Shown piece after piece: positions 1 to 14,500 of a stretch of 64,000 nucleotides of DNA; positions within the stretch are counted from its first letter, which is position 1; every line of letters begins with the position of its first letter. Below the pieces are notes generated by a model that saw only the letters and a program-made list of their open reading frames with translations, was not told the DNA's origin and searched no databases. The translations under genes and the position numbers were made by a program. Origin of the DNA: Bugulina stolonifera (Eukaryota; Bryozoa; Gymnolaemata; Cheilostomatida; Bugulidae); contig OW285192.1 in the NCBI GenBank assembly GCA_935421135.1, positions 14,547,001 through 14,611,000 on the forward strand, read 5' to 3'.

Positions 1-352
1 ATTAAATTCACTTCATTAATCCATTTTGATAAACTATCTCAGACAGATCAGCCTATTCATCCATAAAAGAGTTATTTGAGTCACATGGTAAGACTATGTT
101 CTGGTTAACACTGCATTCCTAAATGGTGGAATTGGTAAACCACAAGTAGCGATTGAGTCAAGGGTTGGCCTACAGGAGGCCTTGCCAATGTAATATCAGC
201 ATACCAGACCTGGATATTGCAGTACTGTGGGATACCATTGGTAAAACCACATGTTGGTGCACAGACAGACCCCACAGGCCACTAACGACCATGCAGGGTG
301 GACCACCCAATCAGAGGGAATACTGATAGGCTCATAAGGAGAATGTATCTAC
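1..352. other. Intron downstream of the last visible DOCK exon
   Basis: I searched the minus strand for the conserved end of DHR-2 (the segment after KAVFR) and saw no match. No other gene signal was found. Confidence 0.5.
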
Positions 353-3300
353 CTGAACACTGCCTTTAGCCGGTCCACATGCTGCGCAGATAGTTTGAGT
401 TTGGAAGCAGCACCAGGAGAGAGGAAAGCCTCAGCATACACCATTGGACCAGCGTTTACTTGTGCACTTACTGCTCCTGTAAAACACATTCATGCACTGC
501 TTATGATTCATGCAATTCCCAGCCAATCTCCTTATTAGTTAGAATGTGGTTATAAACAATCTGTACCATTAAACCAGTAAACCTGCAAAACCAAAAGTAC
601 ACCATATAACATTCTTTAGCTGTCAGCTTTGACCCTTATAAGCTATAAGTTGGTTAGAAAAAAAGTATTTTCAATTAATCCTGGAGAGTGAAGGAACCAA
701 AAGTACATTACCATATCACATATTTACACCCTTATATTCGTTGATAGCAGCCACCACGCACTGTCTACGTCTATGAACATAAGGAAGGATACCTCTCAGC
801 GAGATGGTTCAAGTGTTTCCTTAAAATTGACTATGAGCTATTAATATTTTATCAAGTTTTGATCTTTACTCTAATATCTTGAACTGTACAACTAATAAGG
901 CTATTAGCCGTGGGATGTATCAGGTAATGTATCTGATAACATCGAGGACTGAGTCACCATGAGGCAACGAAGTGAAACTCTACTGTCAATACCAATCTAA
1001 TACCTTAGCGGAAAATAAATTTTTTGACAGCCATTCCAAATTTTTTAACGTCAGTCAGTTCAGTATAAATGAGGCCAAATGCAGTGAGTAGTAACAACCT
1101 AGAATAAATTATTAAATTAGTGTAACACGTGGCAAGCTGACAATGTCTATAGATACGCTACATGAAAGTGGGGAAATGATTGGTTTAGTCAACCAGTAGA
1201 TCAATCAAGCATACAATATAGATTCCTCTACTGAAGTATCGGTGAGGAATTTAGTACTGATGATTCATAGACTAGCAACCAGATTGATAATCCCTCTCCT
1301 CAATCTGTCAAATGTTTAGTTGAATGTAACCAACAGCAAGGCAAGGCAAATAGTTTATGAATATATTATCTTATTTAATCTGCAATGAGAATAGCAAGAT
1401 AGCCCATGTAGGGCCTACTAGATGTTGGTGTCTTGCAGAAAACCCACTAGTATTATTCATGATGCAGACAACAAGTAAGTTACAATATTAGCTAGAAGTT
1501 GTTCCCTCACGGCTGTATAGATGGGGAAACTAAAATCTTTTGTTTTTATTATAAAAAGATTATATATAAACTTCCTAACTAATTTTAATATGACTGTGTT
1601 ATGAATAAGGAGATAAGCTGAAGTACTCTGTACCAGTCATAGACATGTAAGCCTGTTTACACTGTTATATATATATCTACATACCAGGTCGATGACAGCC
1701 CTATGCACTACCCTAGGATATTACAACACAGAGTACCAGCAGGCACTTTATGCTAATTTTCACTCCTTCGGTTTCAGTACACAAGTGGCATACCAAATTT
1801 TGACAGGTTTATACAGGTGATACACAAATAGTTTGAGTATAATATATTGTAATTTGTATGATTATATAATGTACAATGTGCATGTACAACATACACAGGC
1901 GGTACGTTACATGTACATGAAACAAAAAATACAGTATATAAGGTATTATTTCTTATGGACAAATGTGGCTACCTTACAACATTCTACTTATAAATAGGTA
2001 ATATCTCTCAGTTGTATACCACACTGAGAACAAGACTCATGTACATGTTGCATATTAGCATTAATCTTCTGATTGATGTAGTTTCGCTGAATGAATCCAC
2101 AAGTACATTTATTTTTATAACTCACACTGAGTATTTCATTTAATTAATTTACAGCTTTTCTAACCAAAACATGGAATAAAAACTGATACAAGGGTGGGGT
2201 TTGGTGACTTAGTGCCAAATGTACTCTTCAAATGATACATGTATACTACTGGTACCCTGGTATACTAGAACTATTGAAATATTATTTTGAACAAAAAAAG
2301 TCTGATATCAGACTATTGAAGTTAATAATAAACAGGATGTTCAAAATTTGAGCTGATGGTTTATGGTCTACAGCTGGTGTAGATAAATACCTCAGTCCCA
2401 CTGACTACATATTATAGACTACATTTATAGCCTATGTATAACGTCAACTCTTTGTTTTATATCTTGGGTATATAACATTGACATTGTGTGATTACGTATC
2501 TCATGTACTTATTGGTGGATTACCAAGTTAGTATTACACTGCACTTACATGTAGAACTGAACCCTTCCCAGACTTAGCTCAGAATCCAGCTATTAATTTA
2601 CATCTAGAATGGGTTCTAAGGCACAAGGGCTATCATACAACTCATTTCATGCCCCATCTACATCCTATACCAGCCCGTTCCTACGGGTAAATACCTTAGA
2701 CTGAGGTCCATACCTTGAAGCTTAAGTTGTAGTTTCTTCAGATCTACTTTCTCAGCATAGACTTCCAGCTGTAGAGCAGCCACCTTTGTATTCATCTGTT
2801 CTATAGCTACTTCTATCGGTGATATGTCCACATCCTTTCGTGATGTCACTAATATCCTCTTCTTGACGTAGGGGAACGACTGACCAGCTGCCATAAATAC
2901 ATAGACATTGATATCTTACAGATCAGTCACACAACTTATTGGATATCATACTTAGGGACCATGTCATGTCTACGTCATGTAATACTTATCAATTTTGAAG
3001 CTAGATTCAATGATGGCATGCATGCAACTAGCTGTTTGGAATGCCAGTGGACTTGGAAACTGTCCACCATAGGTCCACTCTAGCAGAAGAATACATGCCT
3101 ACCCCTTGATTTAGGTGAGTATACGGAAAAGAGGTCACAAAATTCAAAAACAATCTCGAAGTTTATATTCCAAAGTGCGTGATTGGTTTTAGGAGTTATG
3201 TCCCTTCAAATTAAGATAAGGCAACTCCACAACAGAAGTTTATATTGAAAAGGTACATTGTTAAGCGCAGCAATACTCAGACCTTGCTAGCAGCTTGTTC

Positions 3301-6300
3301 TACCATATACTGACAGGTACATACTAGTTAGAACGGTCTTTCTCATCCACTGTTGGGTTATCTCCCCATGTGCTTTACCGCTCTTTGTGAAGGGAGTGTG
3401 ATAAACAAATCTCTTCACATTGTCGTTGCGTTCAAAGTCAGTTTTACGTTCAATGAGTTCCTTGTCAGTGAAGTATGGAGTAACATATGTGACCTGGATG
3501 TAAGCCGTGTTGGCATCTAATTCTTTAGGGTCCACCTGTTGCGGAGGATAAAAGTTGGATAACTAACATACCATTCTGACTGAGACCTTTCGTTAGGCAA
3601 AGACAAATTGTTGCAATTATGCAAATAAGGTAGCAACTGAATAAAAAAAGTAAATTAATTCTAACTGTGGTGACCACCATATCAAGTAATTTCATAATAA
3701 CTAGTGCTATCAATCAACTATCACGCCTCATCCCTTACATCTTGCTTTGAAAGACTTAACTCTATTCTCAGAATCACAATAATTGAAATCAAAACCAAGA
3801 TTAAATCGCAAACACAACTGGAATATATAATTATGTTTTGCTAATACGCATGCTACCAAATCTCAGTAACCACATAGTGTACATATAAAGTATATCATCA
3901 CTTGAAATCTGGTCAATGAACTCTGGGAAATATTTCAACAGTGGCCCACCATACCAGTCTCAATAAACACTAATTGGTTTGAGTTCGCCATAAAATATTA
4001 CCACCAGGGTCTGATGAACAGCAGGCACAGTCTGCCTTTACCTTTAGAATTTAAAGAGATACTGGGAAGGACCTCTGTGGATATCAACTCTCACCCCCAT
4101 GTCTTTGGGGGACTACGTATAAAGTCAGTGGGGGACTACGTATAAAGTCAGTGGGGGACTACGTATAAAGTCAGTGGGAGACTATGTATAAAGTCAGTGA
4201 GGGACTATGTATAAAGTCAGTGGGAGACGACGTATAAAGTCAGTGGGGGACTACGTATAAAGTCAGTGGGGGACTACGTATAAAGTCAGTGGGAGACTAT
4301 GTATAAAGTCAGTGAGGGACTATGTATAAAGTCAGTGGGAGACGACGTATAAAGTCAGTGGGAGACTACGTATAAAGTCAGCGGGAGACTACGTATAAAG
4401 TCAGCGGGAGACTACGTATAAAGTCAGTGGGGGACTACGTATAAAGTCAGTGGGGGACTACGTATAAAGTCAGTGGGAGACTACGTATAAAGTCAGTGGG
4501 AGACTACGTATAAAGTCAGTGGGAGACTATGTATAAAGTCAGTGGGGGACTACGTATAAAGTCAGTGAGGGACTACGTATAAAGTCAGTGGGGGACTACG
4601 TATAAAGTCAGTGGGAGACTATGTATAAAGTCAGTGGGGGACTACGTATAAAGTCAGTGGGGGATTATGTATAAAGTCAGTGGGGGACTACGTATAAAGT
4701 CAGTGGGGGACTACGTATAAAGTCAGTGGGAGACTACGTATAAAGTCAGTGGGGGACTACGTATAAAGTCAGTGGGGGACTACGTATAAAGTCAGTGGGA
4801 GACTATGTATAAAGTCAGTGGGGGACTACGTATAAAGTCAGTGGGGGATTATGTATAAAGTCAGTGGGGGACTACGTATAAAGTCAGTGGGGGACTACGT
4901 ATAAAGTCAGTGGGAGACTACGTATAAAGTCAGTGGGGGACTACGTATAAAGTCAGTGGGAGACTACGTATAAAGTCAGTGGGAGACTACGTATAAAGTC
5001 AGTGGGGGACTACGTATAAAGTCAGTGAGGGACTACGTATAAAGTCAGTGGGGGACTACGTATAAAGTCAGTGAGAGACTATGTATAAAGTCAGTGGGGG
5101 ACTACGTATAAAGTCAGTAGTAGTTACAATTTAGAGTTGCCTTACATTATCACAGTAAACATAATTATATTGGCTATCACACTGTGATATTTATAGTAAT
5201 GCTCCACCTTTTTGCTATCCTGGAGAATTTTAACGATTCCATGACCAAACTTTTCACCATGAAGAGTTTTTAGACGTTCGCAGATTTCAGCCAGCTGAGT
5301 AACCTTTGGCTCTTTGTAAATGTATTCCTTTTGGTTCTCGTCCTCAAATACCTGGATGTAATTATCAAATATAGAGCTAGTATGCGTATCTACTTATTAT
5401 AGAAGAGTTACCTGTAGGGTGCACATTACATAGAGTGCATGGCCTAGACACCCTGGCTGTACCACAAGCATATATAATATATTATTGTATACACTGTCTC
5501 ATCTTATATAGTACGTATTTACCTGACCGTAGAATGCCACACGGAAGTAACTTCCCAGCATCCTTTTGCCTGACTTGGTGGCATCGAGTGCCTTGCTGTA
5601 TGCCTCGTGCAGGGTTTTATAACACTCCGATAGACGCTGTAATATTTACTATTTGTTAATCATCATACACTATAACACTAATATACCGCAGATACTCTCC
5701 GCTTTTATTCAAGTAAAAATGCTCTCATCACAAGTAGTATCTGTTCAGTACAGCTGTATATGCACCATTATTATGATGAGAGGGCACAACTCCATAGAAT
5801 ATCTAAGAGCCGGTAACATATATCACAGCAGTGTACATGTACTGATTGATGACTGATAGATAGTATGATTGAGAAGGATTAGGGTAGTTAAACCACCCCA
5901 AGACACTGTGATAGGAAGAAGGGATTATGCCTTCTAAACAATGTCTTCAGTAATAATAATTGAGCATGAACTAATCTCTGTTCCTAGCCTACAGTATCAT
6001 ACAGCTTACACATGGTCCACCATTCACTACACTCTACTGGGAGATATGATTATGATAAACCAGGATTTGATCTCAACACTATACTTCACACTGAATAAAT
6101 GAACATGCACTGACCTCTAGATCACGCTTCTTCTCATATATAGGTATGACTATTCTGTAGAGACTGCCCAGCGTCTCGTAACGTTCAGCTTCACACAGAT
6201 ACGTGGACGCCATTTCCAGCGTCTCAATAAGTGTCTCCTACAACATACATATCTACGTATGTCTATGCACATATTTCAATGTCTATGTATATCTACATGG

Positions 6301-9300
6301 TTACTCGCATATATATCTACATATTAATAGTATCACCACATTGTGAAGATGCACAAGTCAAAGTGCTCAACGATCTAGTGCATCACTTAATGTATATGCA
6401 AATGGATGACAAATAAACACAATCCGACTGAATGTATATGGGTGTAACTTATTTTCCTAAAAAATAAATCAGAATAGCCGCATGTTGAGCACAGTTTGTT
6501 GACTAAATGACTAAATAATTTATAGGAACAAGGTTTAAAACAAGATGGAAGCCGTCATAAATATACTCTGTGTGAGAGAACACACCCTCGTACCCATACT
6601 CTCTGCTATTGCATTTACACCCCATTCTATCTTAAACTTTCTAGGCAAGTTATGGACCATATCATGAATCAACGCAATTAAGAACAATAACGGTGAGACG
6701 ATGCACAAGTCGTATCTCATCTTAATGTACATAACACATCATGTTTAGTAATATACACGTACATTTACAATGAACATAAACGTAGCGAATGGTACTATTG
6801 TATTTATATTTTATTAATTATCGTGTTCTTTACATGCATAAGAGAGAGATAGCATATGTAGATAGTAAAGAAGTAATGTCTCTTATAATACCCTATGTGT
6901 TAATGTTGAAACCCTTGTGATCCTATCTTGAAAGGAAGACAACAGGCTTAACTCAAGCGTATTAACAGCTTAAACCAGATTATACACTTCATGTGATAAT
7001 ATTATATCAGATTATCTGGAATAAATAACACATACTAATTATATCTACTGTAAAACAAATAAAAATATGATAAACGTACCTCTGTGAATTGTAACTCTGC
7101 GATAACAGCTTTATCATCTATGGTATTCGTTTCATCGGCCACAATGTTACTAGACAAGTCATGTAGTACTCTACATCCATTAGACATCATACCTGAAGAG
7201 GGAAAACAACTCCTATTAATGTTAGGAAATAGAATGTGGAAACACAACTCCAATTTATTTTACTATCTACATGCACATTCAACATTATTTGCAAGTAAAA
7301 CAATCAGATTAAAAGTACTATTATAATTATGTATTTCTCACATCATTTTAAAGTTTTACACATTTAGAATTTATTCTACGCCTGTAAATTATGGAAACAG
7401 AAAATCATTGACAGTTTTGTTCAGCCTTTGCAACGAAACATTATTTTTCACTCCAACTATTTCTTCAGTTGATATCTATTCAGTCATCAGTGATTTTGGT
7501 TTTTAGTCAGCTGGCAAGTTTTAGTTACTAGTAGTTAGGATAAAGTTATAATACATTTTTCATGAACTTCTTGTCATATTTTGTGTGAACAGGTTGGCAT
7601 TGCACAAAGCTCTAACCGGGCAACCACTTGTGCTGTGAGGTTCAAAGTTCAACAAGCTGAACTTTGAACCTTGGTATAACATAGTAGAGAAACTTGCTTA
7701 ATTCAATCGCCAAGGGACCACCATAATTGGTTTGAATTAGGCCTGAGTTTGAATTGTAAGATCACTTTGGTTAACTGAAGTCATTATAAATATAGTGATC
7801 AGCAGGGACCATGGTTAATAGTTTGAACTAACCAAGTTTTTGAATTATCCAAGGCTGAATTAAGTGAGTTCCACTGCAGTAGAGAAAAACCAGTTTTGGG
7901 TTGGTGGCCAACACTATAATTGCAAGTAGCTACCCCTTTACATTACTAAAGGTTAAGATGAATGGGCAGCCCAGAAGTGTTCATAGCACGCAGAAATGTT
8001 AAAACCAATAAAAACAGAAAACTGTTTGAGTATAAAACAATGTTGTAAATGTGTCACATAAGCACCAATCAATAGAACAACCTTCAAAAGCAGAGTTTTT
8101 CTACAAAATGACTAGTAAAGCACATTATTTTTCGTCATTAAAAATGACATAAATACCTACATCGACAATATACATGTAAATAATTAAAATGCATATGAAA
8201 GCGAGACCAGTCAAGGCAATACAAATCGAGAATTTCAACTCCCCAGTGTGTTGTCTGTAAAGTCAAAACCCCACAATGTCAATGTCTATTAATGCTAATT
8301 ACTAATTACCCAATACAGCTGTGCATTTATTGGATAATATCAGACGCTGTTACGAACATTGCTGTCAATTAACTTATGATTTTTTCTACAGCTGAGTTGA
8401 AGAAAGGTATAATCCCGGCGAAGCAGTCTCAACGCTGCACATTCTTATAAAGTATAACCTTCCTAAACTTACTAATTGATCGATCAGTGATAGCACAGCT
8501 GACTCCAACAAGAATTCTAGAATCACAAGGAATGAAGGAGAGCTTGGTAGCAGAGTGAACATATAATTAAAGGTAATTACAGAATTGTATAACTACAGTA
8601 CATCATCCAACTAATCACCGTTTCTACAGAGAAGCATGAGAAGTTCTACTCACGCCATCCAATGAGCGTAAAGTTTAGAAGAGAGTGGAATCAGAGTAAT
8701 CATGGCACAGAACATAATTCATACTCCGAGTGTGCTTGGAGACAACGGGGACCTCAACTATCCGGGAGTGGCTAGACATGGTGGAATGACACACATCAAA
8801 CAATTCTCACTGATAGTGTACCTATCACCATTGCTAGGTCTGATAGGATCCATCATAGTGTCGTTAGCATTGCTATACATCTGTGTCATGTGTTCGTGCA
8901 GCAGACCTAAGGGCAACCACTTGTCGAGAACATCACATAACAGAAAAGAGGAGTATTATGCTTCACGGAAGTTGAAAGAAAATATCATTGGAAAACGGCT
9001 CAGCACAAGTCACAAGCCAGTAAGACAATTTCATCGAAGGAGACACTATTATTCCTTTAAGAAACGCCTGAAGTTTCCCCTAATCACCGTGAAGAGTGCA
9101 CCTAACTTGAAAATCTATATGACTGGAGAACGCAACAGTGATAATAAAGGTTGTCATTTAACTAGAGTACCGCCCAACCAGAAGTCGGTGTTAACCAGAG
9201 TTGACAGCCAATGCCACTCTATCAGTGAAATTTCCCACCAGAGCTCAACGGCAAGTTTGGATGATACTGACAGGTGCATCCAAGAAAATGGCACAACGTG

Positions 9301-11561
9301 CAACCCAACGTACAGCAGGTATGCAGAAAATCTAAGAACCATTCCCATATCAAAGAGTCTGATTTTAAGTAGTGTGAAGAAAGAAAAAAATAATTTTAGC
9401 TCCAGAAGTCTGCAGGACTTTCACTCTTGTCAACACTGTAGCCAGATACCAACTATCGTAGTAAGCAGTGTTAAGAGTTGTAGGTTCAACTGTTCACCAA
9501 TTACAAATGGAGTATCCATACTTCACAAAAATGGTAGGAACGAATTTTCTATTGATGAACTGTGCGGTACTGGGGGGTCAAGAAAACATGATATCTCTAA
9601 AAAGGAAGTCGGCACGCAGACATACATAAGCGGAATATATACCGAAAGATGGGAGAAAGGAGTATGCAATACAAACACAAAATGGATGCTACCGAGAAGT
9701 CAGTCAGACTACGCATCGTTACCCTCGTCGGCGGCGGAGAGGCAAATGATACAGAGACTATCTGTCGTGTAGTCACACAAATAACAAGTGATTACAAGAA
9801 TTATTATTACATAATGCTTATTACTCAAAGATGTGCTGGGAGGAGATCTATCCAATTACTGTATGTGCTGCGTGCGGAATAATGTAGCTTATAATAATCA
9901 CGATAATTGAATATTTTATTAATAATAATTCTGAAGAGGTAACTAGAGACCAACATTGGTTAAGGAAACTAGTACTACATTTAAAAATAATAACAAGAAA
10001 TTTATTATCTGTGGTTCTTACATGTAATTAGTTATTCGATTGGCTTGTATGTCTTATTACCCATTCATTATTTAGTTGTATCGACTTCCATATAACAAAC
10101 CATTTAATTTTGTCATAGGCCTACTGCATGACATGACATATAATATTGAAAATGAATACTCGATGCAATTGATTCAATAAAAATTTGTAATATGTGTTTA
10201 ATTCCTTCAATGAAGCGTGATGTGAGATTGTATAAGTATAGGAAATTAGCAGTTGGAAAACGATGATATTTAGTTACTAAATGAATGAAGTGAATGTGTA
10301 AAATTTGCAACTAAGTATCAAAATCAATACGTGGTAACAATTTAGATATTGACTGATAAGATTACCTTACACATTCTTAAGGATATAAGATGCTAATACA
10401 GACCCTGTGAGGCCGTTCTTCCACTACCGTTTTAACGTCGTAAGGCTGCACATGTGCAAGATAGCATTGATATATACATGTATGTAGCTCTATTTCAAAT
10501 GACTGTGTGTCATCAAATAAAAAGTAATACAGTTGTCATATACCATTTGCTACAAGCTTAGGCTTGAACTAAAAACTTTTTCATGAAAGCAAATTGTACG
10601 CATACTTTGTGTGCACGTTTGCTGTCATTTGCTAAGGTGTGCTTAAGTGTGCATGTGTACTACATGACTTGTATGTACTAAAGTAACTACACAATCAGAT
10701 GCCTATATGCACTACGTAGTGCGTGTGTACTATGCAGTGTGCCGCTACCATATGCACCCAGTAATGTATTTCTACTTGTCATCCTAAATCCTTGTGTACA
10801 ATGTGTACATTAACACAGTGTACACAAAATTTCACCTATAGTCTGTAAAATGAATAACCCTCTAAATGCTTTAATTTGTGCTATAACAGATTACACTATT
10901 ATTTAAATGGCTAGTAAACTCTATGTTCTGGTGTAGACAATAACTACTGGACAGGGAGTCAATAGTCAGGGTATTAATTACCTAATGGCCAAGCAGGCTA
11001 ACAATAATACATCTACAAGAGTAGGTAAGCTTTCAATTAGTGTGACACAATATCTATAGATCCAGGGATTTCATGGCACACTTATTGACAACAGCTAACT
11101 ATGCTGACTGTGTCGGTCTAAATTACAAAGTTCTATTATTGAGATGGAAAAGCTTGACTACACTACGTACCAGTCTACTATCTGAATGTTATGAGTTCAC
11201 TGCTCTGCTGTAACTAAATACTTGAATAATGTAAACTAATCTAAACGTATATATGGTGAGGACGGATAACTCACCCATCTGTTTGAGGAACTCAGCCACA
11301 GCACCAGCCACATGCAGGTAACAATGTGCAGCCTACAACATAGACATACAGCCTTAGTGTATATTACCTGCTGTCTTCATAACAGGATATGCAAATACAA
11401 ATTATCTTATGCTGATGTATATATAAATTATACGATTGTGTCAATGAGTAGCTGCAAACAGACATACCTCAGAGTAATCTCCCCTGTCCAGGTGCCTCTT
11501 GGCCATGTTCTTCAGCCACGTTGTGCGAAGCTCGGGACTGGAAACATACTGTTTTGCCAAA
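353..11561 (-). CDS. DOCK exons 42-50: catalytic DHR-2 domain (C-terminus cut by window)
   Basis: Exons 11468-11561, 11275-11332, 7080-7192, 6115-6237, 5523-5636, 5208-5351, 3325-3535, 2714-2887, 353-476. Lobe A begins with [20 protein letters not shown]. Lobes B and C carry [61 protein letters not shown] and SFPYVKKRI. Exon 50 encodes [18 protein letters not shown], matching the alpha-10 insert of DOCK9 that holds the nucleotide-sensor valine (Val1951 in human DOCK9), so the exchange centre looks intact. Exon 50 ends at TTCAG|GTAGAT in phase 2. No continuation was found in 1-352, so the terminal exon(s) lie outside. Confidence 0.92.
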
Positions 11562-14500
11562 CTAAAAGATATTTGAATAATAATGTTCAAAATACACTCT
11601 GGTTATTTGCTGCTGATATACTCTTATTTCTACTGCAGACATTCTCTCTTATCTATACTGCAGATATTTTCCCTTATCTATACTGCAGATATTCTCTCTT
11701 ATCTATACTGCAGATATTCCCTCTTATCTATACTGCAGATAATCTCTCTTATCTATACTGCAGATATTCTCTCTTACCTATACTGCAGATATTCTCTTAC
11801 CTGTACTGTAAGTCTACCAGTTTTTCAGGATCTCTTTGGTGTTCCTTCATTTTCTCTGTAGCCATCAGCACAGTGCGTATTGTTTTAGTCAGGGTGCTGA
11901 TCTCCTCAGGTAGTTTGGTTTTCTGTAAAACAATAATATTATATATTGAGGCACCTTACTACTGCTTTGAATTCAGGCTGGGGTGACTCTGCAAAATTAC
12001 AAGATACTGGGAAATAAACAGTTACATTTGCCATCATATGTATAAAGACGAACATAGGGATTAGTTAAAGTGGGAGTTGTCTTATTTTTAGACAACGGTG
12101 GTTAAACTTGTGAACAGTATGATTATTCATTATTTCCTTTGTAAAATATCATAGAAGGAAATGGTCTCTTCTGGCGAATATGCATAATTAAATTAAATTG
12201 AAGCAGATGATGTAAAAGCATAGCCCAGTTGTTGATATTTATATATTATCTATTAATAGTATTTAGCGCGTTATTAATTACTCTTTTATCCACATTGGAT
12301 ATATATGTGTAGAATGTAGACAAATAATCGATTATATTATATCCCACACAAAGATCTTTTATTGAGCAGCCCTGTTATTATTTCAATATAAACATGCATC
12401 TAATTAAAATCAAAATCTAAATTACAGAGTAACAAATGCATATATCTAGTTGAAAACAAGTTACAAATTATAGCGTACACATAAGCATACATACTATTAC
12501 CATTTTAATGGTATATTATGGAAGTAATGACTAACAAGGTCATATTGCATATAGAGGTGGAACGAGACTCGAGATTTCTCGAGTCTCGTATCGACTTGTC
12601 TTGTCTCGAAAGTCGTCTCGAGATGGCAATTAGTATTCGAGACTGAGAAACTAATAGCAGTTAATAATTTTTATTTAATATTTATAATAAATTAATAATT
12701 ATAATACAATTAATTGCTAATCAACAATAAATCTATCAAATAGAAAATTATTATTCAAATTATTTAGTAATACTACGTACATGTGCATTCCCAGCACTAA
12801 TTTCCTAGTAATAGCACTGCAGCTAACTCTGAGCTACTAGTCAATCACGGCAAGTCATACAGAATTACTAGCGACTGTCAATCACCACTCCCATAATGCA
12901 ATGTCATGTCCTTACCAAAAGTTGTCTACTCATGAGCTTATTTTATTAAAGGAAACATAACTCCATACTAATTTGTCAAATTACATTCTTATTTTAGTAC
13001 CCATGTAGTATGTACATGCAATGTAATGTGCATGGAATACATGTGCAATATATTTCACAGCCTCCTGTTCACCTTTTATTGAAATGCATAATGATAAAAT
13101 ACAGAGTAGCAAGTGGAACTATTGGAGTTCTAACATGCAAATATATAAAATTTGGCAAACTTTTTAGGAAAATTCCCTTGAATTCTAAAACCCAGTCTCG
13201 TCTCGTCTCGAATTTTTTGGAAGTAGTGTCTCGAATCTCGTCTCGAATGCAAAAATGCTGTCTCGTTCCACCTCTAATTGCATAGCATATACAGTGTACA
13301 TTTAGTAATATACCAGGATCAATACATGCACTTATAGTTTATACAAGTTAAGAATAGTTATGAACAGTTAAGAATCTATGGGATACGTACAGCCAATAGC
13401 TTGTCCTTTTTAGCATAGTTGTTAATCACACCTAAACTCTCCTTGAACCTCGACCCAGTCACCCCCTCAATGTCACTGATTAGAGTTGATACGGCTACCA
13501 TCATCTAGACAAGAGAATAAAAATATGACACCATGTGAGAGTACCAATAAAGTAATTGAAACAGCAAACATCTCATAACAATACAGTAGTTAGTGAAACA
13601 TCGAGCATACCGTCACTATATTAGTACTAACCTGTAGACGGACTCTGGCAAAGTTGAGGCGTTTAGAGTTCTCAAAGTTGGCCCTCATTAGGAAGTAGAT
13701 GGTGATACAAGCCTCCATGCGTATCGTATAGAGTCTTGAGTTACAGCACCTCAGCAGTTCGTAGCAGAGTCGTCCACAGAACGAAGCCTTACCTTTGAAT
13801 AGCACCTGCGGGAACTATAATAGAACATAGAATTTGGTGTTATGACATAGTCAGTGTGAACTAGATGCTACATCAGTGTGCGCTGGTATGCTAGTTAGTG
13901 CACACTACATACAACAGATACAACATGTGTGTATGTAGTGCATATAACCATAACAAGGTTCACAAAGTCACAGACATACTACTCAACATGATTCAACGTA
14001 TCCATTATACAGGCTGTAGTTTATCCAAGAGCAAGAACGCCTCCAAATTTTTTCAACAAAATCTACATACATGGTAGATATACATGTTTGGTGCTTTAGT
14101 AAGCTTCAAGGAATAATACAATCACATAGTTACTTTGATTATGAACATTCTGATGAGGCCAAAGCAGTGTTTCAACGTTTGCTCCGATTGGTTGATTCTC
14201 AAGAAGAGCATATGTAGGTCAAACACTTTTCTCATCATGACGTTGTCTCCTTCTTTGTACATCAAGTTTGCCTGAATAAGGAAACATGTTTATAGAATGG
14301 GCACAACTGCATCACCGCGGGTAACTAAAGTGCATGTATCTCAAATTTCAGCCAATTACCTGGTTATAAACTCCATATTTCTACAGCAACAACTTAATAG
14401 GAAGGTAACTGGTGCCATAGGCTAGCCCACTCTATATGGTGTGATACTATATGCCACTGTAGTATACCAGATTGTATTATAACACTGTACTATACCAAAC

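Noticed and set aside
1..352. Terminal DOCK exon
   Set aside because: No match to the conserved C-terminal DHR-2 helix, and no in-frame acceptor with coding sequence, was found on the minus strand.
4105..5120. CRISPR-like regular repeats
   Set aside because: The units are contiguous tandem repeats without unique spacers, in an animal intron; it is a minisatellite.
11312..11986. 224-codon plus-strand frame
   Set aside because: It is antisense of DOCK exons 41-43 joined through the 25-bp minisatellite.
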